Shown piece after piece: positions 32,735 through 38,742 of a DNA stretch of 38,742 nucleotides. Location: contig JAFAJB010000188.1 in assembly GCA_019236395.1 (NCBI GenBank), positions 1-38,742 on the forward strand, read 5' to 3'. Both the position numbers and the translations under genes were made by a program. The stretch comes from Cupriavidus sp. (GTDB taxonomy: Bacteria > Pseudomonadota > Gammaproteobacteria > Burkholderiales > Burkholderiaceae). The notes beneath the pieces were generated by a model, which was not told where the DNA came from, did not search any database, and worked only from the letters and a program-made list of their open reading frames with translations. The number at the start of each line of letters is the position of its first letter. The stretch's first letter is position 1.

Positions 32735-34224
32735 TTACTGCGATGTCGCCGCTCCAGTGGTTCCAGCCACACCCTCCGCCTTCCCCACCTCCACATCCTG
32801 CCCATGCCACCCCCCACCCAACGACTTGATCAGCGTGATGGCCGCGGTGTACTGCCGGCCCATGATCGTCAGCGTGGTGTTCTCCGCCGTATAGGCCGCC
32901 GTCTGCGCCGTCAGCACATCGAGCAATGCGGCGGTGCCAGCCTTGTAGCGGTTGTTGACCAGCGAAAGCGCTTCGCGCGCGGAGTGCAGCGCGTCGTTCT
33001 GGACGACCGATTCCTGTTCGAGCACGCGTGCCGCGGCAAGGTTGTCCTCGACTTCCTGGAACGCGGTCAGCACCGTCTGGCGATAGTTCGCGACGGTCTG
33101 GTCATACGATGCCACGGCAATCGCCTTGTTGGCGCTGCGCAGGCCGCCGTCGAACACGGTGCCAGCCAGGGCCGCGCCGAGGGACCAGACGCGGTCGGGC
33201 AGCGACAGCCAGTGTGCCAGCGTGCTGGCCGTCAGGCCGCCCGTGGCTGACAGCGTCAACGTCGGATAGTAGGCGGCCTCCGCTACGCCGATATTGGCGT
33301 TGGCCGATGCCATGCGCCGCTCGGCTGCTGAAATGTCAGGGCGCCGCTCGAGCAACTGCGACGGCACGGCTACCGGCACATTCGGAATGGCGTCGCGGTT
33401 GTCGACGGTTGCCACGGTCAGGTCCGCGGGCGGCTTGCCAACCAGCACGGCAATCGCATGTTCGAGCTGCGCGCGGGTGATCTGGATATCAAGTTGCTGG
33501 GCCTGGGCGGACTTGAGCTGCGTTTCCGATTGCAGCACATCCGAGCGTTGCGCGGTGCCCACCTTGTACTGGTTCTGCACAAGCTGCAGGGACTTCGCGT
33601 AGTCGGCCACAGTGCGGTCCAGAAGTGCGCGCTGGGCATCGGCCACGCGCAACAGGAAGTAGCTCTGCGCGAGCGTGGCCTGCGTCGACAGCAGCGCCGA
33701 GGCCAGGTCGGCCTCGCTCGCCTGTGCGCCGGCCTGCGCGCTTTCCACCTGCCTGCGGACGCGACCCCAGACGTCGATTTCCCAATTGGCGGACAAGGTC
33801 AGGTTCTGGCCGTTGATGACCTGCCCGCTGGCGCTCGATGCGCCACGCGATACGCCGGCGTTGGCGTTGACGGTGGGAAGTAACCCGCGCGTGCGGCGGC
33901 CAGCGATGCAGTGGCCTGGCGATATTGCGCTTCGGCTGCCTTGATGTTCTGGTTCGAGATCTTGATCTGGGGCATCAGCTCGTCGAGCACCGGATCGTTG
34001 AACACGCGCCACCAGTCGGCGCGCCCCATCACATCCTGTGGCTCGGCGGTCTTCCAGTCGCCGGTCCATGCGGGCATGTCTTCGGCGGTTTCCTTGAACG
34101 CCTTGGGCACGGGCGCATCGGGGCGCTTGTAGTCGGGGCCGACCGCGCACCCGGCCAGCAACGCGCAAGCCAGCGCAATGACGGAAAACGAGAAAGAGCT
34201 TCGAAACATGGCAATTGCCTTCAT
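32735..34224 (-). pseudogene. NodT/OprM-type outer membrane efflux lipoprotein, frameshifted
   Basis: This encodes the TolC-like outer membrane channel of the adjacent RND pump, expected at 496 residues. The N-terminus reads in one frame from ATG 34224: lipoprotein signal ending ALLAGC (C26), then VGPDYKRPDAPVPKAF and WWRVFNDPVLDELM. Near 33875 the frame shifts: ...LAAARAGYF continues as PTVNANAGVSRG only in another frame, through to the normal end (RRPDISAAERRMASANANIG and YRQTVLTAFQEVEDNLA are present). One missing base in the CCC run of TTCCCACC explains it. Without repair the protein stops about 30 codons later. It could be a true mutation or a sequencing error. The start overlaps the upstream stop (TGATG). 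Confidence 0.8.
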
Positions 34225-37200
34225 CAGTGTTCGAGGTGCGGCGCGGCGCCGCTGCCTTCCTGGCCACGGCGGCGTGCGCGCCAGGCCTTGACCTTGAGAC
34301 GCCAGCGATCCAGCGTCAGATAAACCACCGGCGTGGTGTACAGCGTCAGCAACTGGCTGACCAGCAGGCCGCCGACGATCGAAATGCCCAGCGGCGCGCG
34401 CAGTTCGGCGCCATCGCCGCGCCCCAGCGCCAGCGGCACCGCGCCCAGCATCGCGGCCATCGTCGTCATCATGATCGGCCGGAAGCGCAGCAGGCACGCG
34501 CGATAGATCGCATCGCGCGGGCTCAGGCCATCGCGCCGTTCGGCGTCGATCGCGAAGTCGATCATCATGATCGCGTTCTTCTTCACGATACCGATCAGCA
34601 GGATCACGCCGATCAGCGCGATGATGCTGAACTCCGTCTTGAACAGCAGCAGCGCCAGCAACGCGCCCACGCCTGCCGAGGGCAGCGTCGACAGGATCGT
34701 CAGCGGGTGCACGTAGCTTTCATAGAGGATGCCCAGCACGATGTAGATCGTGATGATGGCCGCCAGGATCAGGATCGGCTGGCTCTTGAGCGAGTCCTGG
34801 AATGCCTTGGCGCCACCGGCGAAGTTGGCCTGCAAGGTCTCGGGCGCGCCGATCCGCGCCAGCGCATCCTTGATCGCATTCGTGGCCTGCGAAAGCGAGT
34901 AGCCCTCGGCCAGGTTGAACGAGATCGTCGAAGCGGCGAACTGGCCCTGGTGGTTCACGCCGAGCGGCGTACTGGTCGGCGTCACGTGCGTGAATGCCGA
35001 GAGTGGTACGCGTTTGCCGCCGCCGACCACCACGTAGACATCCTGCAGCGCGTGCGGGCCCTGCAGATACTCCTGGCTCAGTTCCATCACCACGCGGTAC
35101 TGATTGAGCGGGTGATAGATCGTTGAGACCAGGCGCTGGCCGAACGCGTCGTTAAGGATCGCATCGATCTGCTGGGCGGTGACGCCAAGCTTCGACGCTG
35201 TGTCGCGATCGATGGTCACCGTGGTCTGCAGGCCCTTGTCGTTGGTGTCGGTGTCTACGTCCTCGATGCCCTTGATGTTCGAGATTGCGGCGCGTACCTT
35301 GGGCTCCCACTCACGCAGCACGTCGAGGTCATCGGACTGCAGCGTGAACTGGTACTGCGAGCTGCTCTGTCGTCCGCCGACACGGATGTCCTGGACCGAT
35401 TGCAGGAACAGGCTCGCGCCCGGTTCCTTGGCCAGCTTGCCGCGCAACCGCGCAATCACGCCATCGGCCGATTCCTTGCGCTCGGACAGCGACTTCAATG
35501 TGACGAACATCATGCCCGTATTGCGCTGCGAGCCACCGGTGAAGCCCACCACGTTGACCACGGCTGGATCGGATTGCACGATCCGGATGAAGTTGTCGAG
35601 CTTGGTCTGCATCGCCTGGAACGAAGTGGCCTGGTCGGCACGGATAAAGCCGATCAGCCGACCCGTGTCCTGCTGCGGGAAGAAGCCCTTCGGCACGATC
35701 ACGTAGAGCCAGACATTGAGGGCCACGGTAGCCAGCAGAACGATCCAGACCAGTGTGCTGTGGCGCAGCGCCACGCCAAGCGTGCGCGCGTAGCCTTGCT
35801 GCATCCATGTGAAGACGCGCTCGGTCGCGTGATGGAAACGGCCCTGCGATTCCTCGGACACCGGGCGCAGCAGCCGCGCGCACATCATCGGCGTAGTGGT
35901 CAGCGATACGACCAGAGAGACCATGATGGCCACCGAGAGCGTGATCGCGAATTCCTGGAACAGGCGGCCGACGATGCCGCCCATCAGCAGCAGCGGAATG
36001 AACACGGCGATCAGCGAGAGACTCATCGACAGCACCGTGAAGCCCACCTCGCGCGCACCGCGCAGTGCGGCGGCCAGTGGCTTCATGCCTTCCTCGATAT
36101 GACGCGAGATGTTCTCCAGCACCACGATCGCATCGTCGACCACGAACCCCGTGGCAATCGTCAGTGCCATCAGCGAGAGGTTGTTCAACGAGAACCCGGC
36201 CAGGTACATCACCGTGAACGTGCCGACCAGCGATACCGGCACCGCCACGCTTGGAATCAGCGTGGCGCGGACGTTGCGCAGGAACAGGAACACGACCATC
36301 ACCACCAGCGCCACGGCAATGATCAGCGTCTGCTCCACCTCGCGCAGCGAGGCGCGGATGGTGGGCGTGCGGTCCATCATCACATCCATCGAGATCGCGC
36401 CCGGGATCATCTTGCGCAACTGCGGCAGGATGTCGTTGACGCGGTCCACGGTCTCGATGATGTTGGCGCCCGGCGAGCGGTTCAGCACCAGCAGCACGGA
36501 AGGCTTGCCATTGGCGGAGCCGGCGTTGCGGATGTCCTGTACCGAATCGACCACGTTGGCCACGTCCTGCAGCCGGATCGGCACGGCGAATCCGTTCGGG
36601 CCCGTGTTGCCGTTGCTGCCGCCGGTGGCACCGGTGGTGATGGTGGTGGTGCCGCTGCTGGTGGTGATCGTCGTCGTCGTGACGCCGTTGACCGTCTTCG
36701 TGCTCACATTGCCGCCGGCCGCGGCATTGGCTGTGCTGGCGATCAGCGCACCGGCCGAAGCTGACGAATAGGTGCCAGGCGTGGCGTAGCGGATGATCAG
36801 CGGCATGTAGTCCTTGGCCGCCATCGCCTGGTCATTGGCATAGACCTGCCACGCGTTGTTGTTGTTCTCGAGCACGCCAAGCGGCCGGTTGGCGTTGGTG
36901 GCGCTGATCGTGTTGCGCACGTCCTCGAGCGAGATGCCGTACTTGTTCAGGGCCGTGGGATTCAGTTCCACGCGCACGGCCGGCAGCGAGGAGCCGCCAA
37001 TCGTGACCTGCCCGATGCCTTCCACCTGCGAGAGCTTCTGCGCCAGGATCGTCGATGCCGCATCGTAGAGCTGACCGCGCGTCATGGTCGGCGAGGTCAG
37101 GCCGATGATCATGATCGGCGCATCGGCCGGGTTGACCTTGCGATAGGTCGGGTTGTTCGGCAGGCTGGTGGGCAGCGTTGCGCGCGAGGCATTGATCGCG

Positions 37201-37529
37201 GCCTGCACGTCGCGGGCCGCGCCATCGATATTGCGCGACAGGTCGAACTGCAGCGTCACGCGCGTGGAGCCGAGCGAACTGCTCGACGTGATCTCGGTGA
37301 CGCCGGCAATCGTCCCCAGCGCACGCTCGAGCGGCGTGGCCACGGTGGCGGCCATCGTCTCGGGGCTGGCGCCGGGCAGCGTTGCCGTGACGGAGATCGT
37401 GGGAAAGTCCACCTGCGGCAGCGGCGAGACGGGCAGCAGCCGGAAAGCCGCGATGCCCGCCAGCAGGATGCCGATGGTCAGCAGCGCGGTGGCAACCGGG
37501 CGATGGATGAAAGTGGCCGACAGGTTCAT
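34224..37529 (-). CDS. mdtC: RND multidrug efflux transporter, MdtC-like
   Basis: A 1101-residue inner-membrane RND pump subunit, driven by protons and exporting drugs or bile-salt-like compounds through the outer membrane channel. It shows the RND start ([20 protein letters not shown]), [12 protein letters not shown], the proton-relay aspartates D465-D466 in [13 protein letters not shown], and [19 protein letters not shown] near the C-terminus. E. coli MdtC has about 1025 residues; the excess is mostly a Ser/Thr/Gly-rich insertion at about 249-314, between PLIIRY and [15 protein letters not shown], in the periplasmic porter region. ATG 37529 overlaps the mdtB-like stop (TGATG). It probably works as a heteromultimer with the MdtB-like subunit. 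Confidence 0.93.
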   Translation of the reverse strand: MNLSATFIHRPVATALLTIGILLAGIAAFRLLPVSPLPQVDFPTISVTATLPGASPETMAATVATPLERALGTIAGVTEITSSSSLGSTRVTLQFDLSRNIDGAARDVQAAINASRATLPTSLPNNPTYRKVNPADAPIMIIGLTSPTMTRGQLYDAASTILAQKLSQVEGIGQVTIGGSSLPAVRVELNPTALNKYGISLEDVRNTISATNANRPLGVLENNNNAWQVYANDQAMAAKDYMPLIIRYATPGTYSSASAGALIASTANAAAGGNVSTKTVNGVTTTTITTSSGTTTITTGATGGSNGNTGPNGFAVPIRLQDVANVVDSVQDIRNAGSANGKPSVLLVLNRSPGANIIETVDRVNDILPQLRKMIPGAISMDVMMDRTPTIRASLREVEQTLIIAVALVVMVVFLFLRNVRATLIPSVAVPVSLVGTFTVMYLAGFSLNNLSLMALTIATGFVVDDAIVVLENISRHIEEGMKPLAAALRGAREVGFTVLSMSLSLIAVFIPLLLMGGIVGRLFQEFAITLSVAIMVSLVVSLTTTPMMCARLLRPVSEESQGRFHHATERVFTWMQQGYARTLGVALRHSTLVWIVLLATVALNVWLYVIVPKGFFPQQDTGRLIGFIRADQATSFQAMQTKLDNFIRIVQSDPAVVNVVGFTGGSQRNTGMMFVTLKSLSERKESADGVIARLRGKLAKEPGASLFLQSVQDIRVGGRQSSSQYQFTLQSDDLDVLREWEPKVRAAISNIKGIEDVDTDTNDKGLQTTVTIDRDTASKLGVTAQQIDAILNDAFGQRLVSTIYHPLNQYRVVMELSQEYLQGPHALQDVYVVVGGGKRVPLSAFTHVTPTSTPLGVNHQGQFAASTISFNLAEGYSLSQATNAIKDALARIGAPETLQANFAGGAKAFQDSLKSQPILILAAIITIYIVLGILYESYVHPLTILSTLPSAGVGALLALLLFKTEFSIIALIGVILLIGIVKKNAIMMIDFAIDAERRDGLSPRDAIYRACLLRFRPIMMTTMAAMLGAVPLALGRGDGAELRAPLGISIVGGLLVSQLLTLYTTPVVYLTLDRWRLKVKAWRARRRGQEGSGAAPHLEH

Positions 37530-38742
37530 CAGACGTTCGGCTCCTGCGGACGGTGGGCTTGCTGGCCGTCATCGCCGCCTTCGTCGGGATCGCCAAAGCG
37601 ACGGCGGCGCCAGGCCTTGAGGCGCATGGCGACCCGGTCGAATGCCAGGTAGATCACCGGCGTGGTGAACAGCGTCAGCACCTGGCTGACCAGCAGGCCG
37701 CCCACCATCGTGATACCCAGCGGACGGCGCAGTTCGGAACCGATACCCGTGCCGAGCATCATCGGCAGCGCGGCCAGCAATGCGGCCATCGTCGTCATCA
37801 GGATCGGGCGGAAGCGCAGCAGGCAGGCCTGGAAGATGGCATCGCGCGGTGCCATGCCGCCTTCGCGCTCGGCTTCGAGCGCGAAGTCGATCATCATGAT
37901 CGCGTTCTTCTTGACGATACCGATCAGCAGAATGATGCCGATGATCGCGATGATGCCGATGTCCTGTCCCGATACGAGCAACGCCAGCAGGGCGCCGACG
38001 GCGGCCGACGGCAGCGTCGAGAGGATCGTCACCGGATGGATCGTGCTCTCGTAAAGGACGCCGAGCACGATATACATCGTGACCACCGCGGCCAGGATCA
38101 GCCACAGCGTATTGGACAGCGACGCGCGGAATGCCAGGGCGGCACCCTGGAACTCGGTGGCCATCGAGATCGGCAGGCCAATCTCGTTTTCGACCTTGGT
38201 GATCTTGTCCACCGCCGCGCCGAGCGATTCACCCGGTGCAAGGTTGAACGAGATCGTCGCGGACGGGAACTGGCCCTGGTGGTTGATCACGAGCGGGCCG
38301 GTGCGTTCGGAAATGTGCGCGATCGATCCGAGCGGCACCTGACCGCCCGACGAGGACGGCAGACGCAGCTGGGACAATGATTCCGGACTCGTGCGGAACT
38401 GCGGCAATGTTTCCAGCACCACGCGGTACTGGTTCGACTGCGTGAAGATCGTGGACACCAGGCGCTGGCCGAACGCGCTGTAGAGCGCGCTATCGATCAC
38501 CGCCGTGGTGATGCCGAAACGCGCGGCGGCGTCGCGGTCGATCTCCACAAACGCGCGCAGGCCGTTGTTCTGCTGGTCGCTGGCCACGTCGCGCAGTTCG
38601 GGTTCCTGCTTCAGTCGTTCGACCAGTTTCGGCACCCACTCGGCCAGCACGGTCGGGTCCGGGTCCTCGACCGTGAACTGGTACTGCGTGCGCGCCACGC
38701 GGTCCTCGATCGTCAGGTCCTGCACCGGCTGCATGTACAGCG
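37529..38742 (-). CDS. mdtB: RND multidrug efflux transporter, MdtB-like, C-terminal part (cut by window edge)
   Basis: The last ~403 residues of an RND pump subunit; the gene continues past the window end. The visible sequence starts [20 protein letters not shown], almost identical to E. coli MdtB. It continues with NALYNAFGQR-like [67 protein letters not shown] and [15 protein letters not shown]. The order mdtB-mdtC-nodT implies that mdtA (periplasmic adaptor) lies just upstream, outside the window. It is translationally coupled to mdtC (stop and start share one base). Confidence 0.93.
   Translation of the reverse strand, partial: LYMQPVQDLTIEDRVARTQYQFTVEDPDPTVLAEWVPKLVERLKQEPELRDVASDQQNNGLRAFVEIDRDAAARFGITTAVIDSALYSAFGQRLVSTIFTQSNQYRVVLETLPQFRTSPESLSQLRLPSSSGGQVPLGSIAHISERTGPLVINHQGQFPSATISFNLAPGESLGAAVDKITKVENEIGLPISMATEFQGAALAFRASLSNTLWLILAAVVTMYIVLGVLYESTIHPVTILSTLPSAAVGALLALLVSGQDIGIIAIIGIILLIGIVKKNAIMMIDFALEAEREGGMAPRDAIFQACLLRFRPILMTTMAALLAALPMMLGTGIGSELRRPLGITMVGGLLVSQVLTLFTTPVIYLAFDRVAMRLKAWRRRRFGDPDEGGDDGQQAHRPQEPNV

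Noticed and set aside
35400..36764. 454-codon plus-strand frame inside the RND gene
   Set aside because: Antisense to conserved RND motifs; His/Gln/Arg-rich, no start signal.

Overview
The window is high-GC, densely coded chromosomal DNA from a beta-proteobacterium of the Burkholderiaceae, most likely Cupriavidus or a close Ralstonia relative. The assignment rests on gene content and order, recalled rather than searched: ilvE / small CHCC zinc-finger gene / waaF, the run pgk-pyk-fba-purC-purE-purK-tsaC, and an mdtB-mdtC-nodT type efflux operon. Most of the window is housekeeping DNA with GC-rich codon use.

Layout. 1-33: first codons of moaC (minus, cut by the edge). 195-1892: BepA-like periplasmic M48 protease. 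2017-4965: SNF2-family helicase (minus), divergent from ilvE (5113), which is followed by a CHCC zinc-finger protein, heptosyltransferase II (waaF), an NTF2-like protein, a YheT-type hydrolase and an unknown 190-residue protein. 9561-12812: palindrome-rich promoter region, an amidase and an MFS transporter. 12868-14128: azlC-azlD branched-chain amino acid exporter with a long hairpin at the start of its mRNA. 14205-16456: two tandem paralogous LuxR-type regulators (minus). 16837-24545: glycolysis (pgk, pyk, fba), purine synthesis (purC, purE, purK) and tsaC. 24734-27917: PBP4-type dacB, a PACE-family efflux gene, and a divergent LysR gene with a LysR-type box between the last two.

27932-32667 is an accessory segment with visibly lower GC. 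On the minus strand lies a 428-residue uncharacterised protein followed by two small membrane-anchored proteins that are paralogues of each other. On the plus strand lie a 45-residue ORF, an NTF2-like protein, and a secreted 540-residue protein. The N-terminal domain of the last one is recognisably like the pertussis toxin S1 ADP-ribosyltransferase, followed by a middle region I cannot place and a C-terminal beta/gamma-crystallin domain. No B-subunit gene is present. This is the most interesting find in the window.

32735-38742 is an RND efflux operon (minus): mdtB-like (cut by the window edge), mdtC-like, and a NodT/OprM-like outer membrane lipoprotein. The outer-membrane gene carries a one-base frameshift near 33875. 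The mdtC-like protein carries a Ser/Thr/Gly-rich insertion of about 65 residues in its periplasmic porter region. Near-identical palindromes built on CCCCTCTCCC / GGGAGAGGGG recur in four places (three intergenic regions), and other hairpins and tandem repeats are listed. Identifications come from reading the translated sequence and recalling families; no database search was run.
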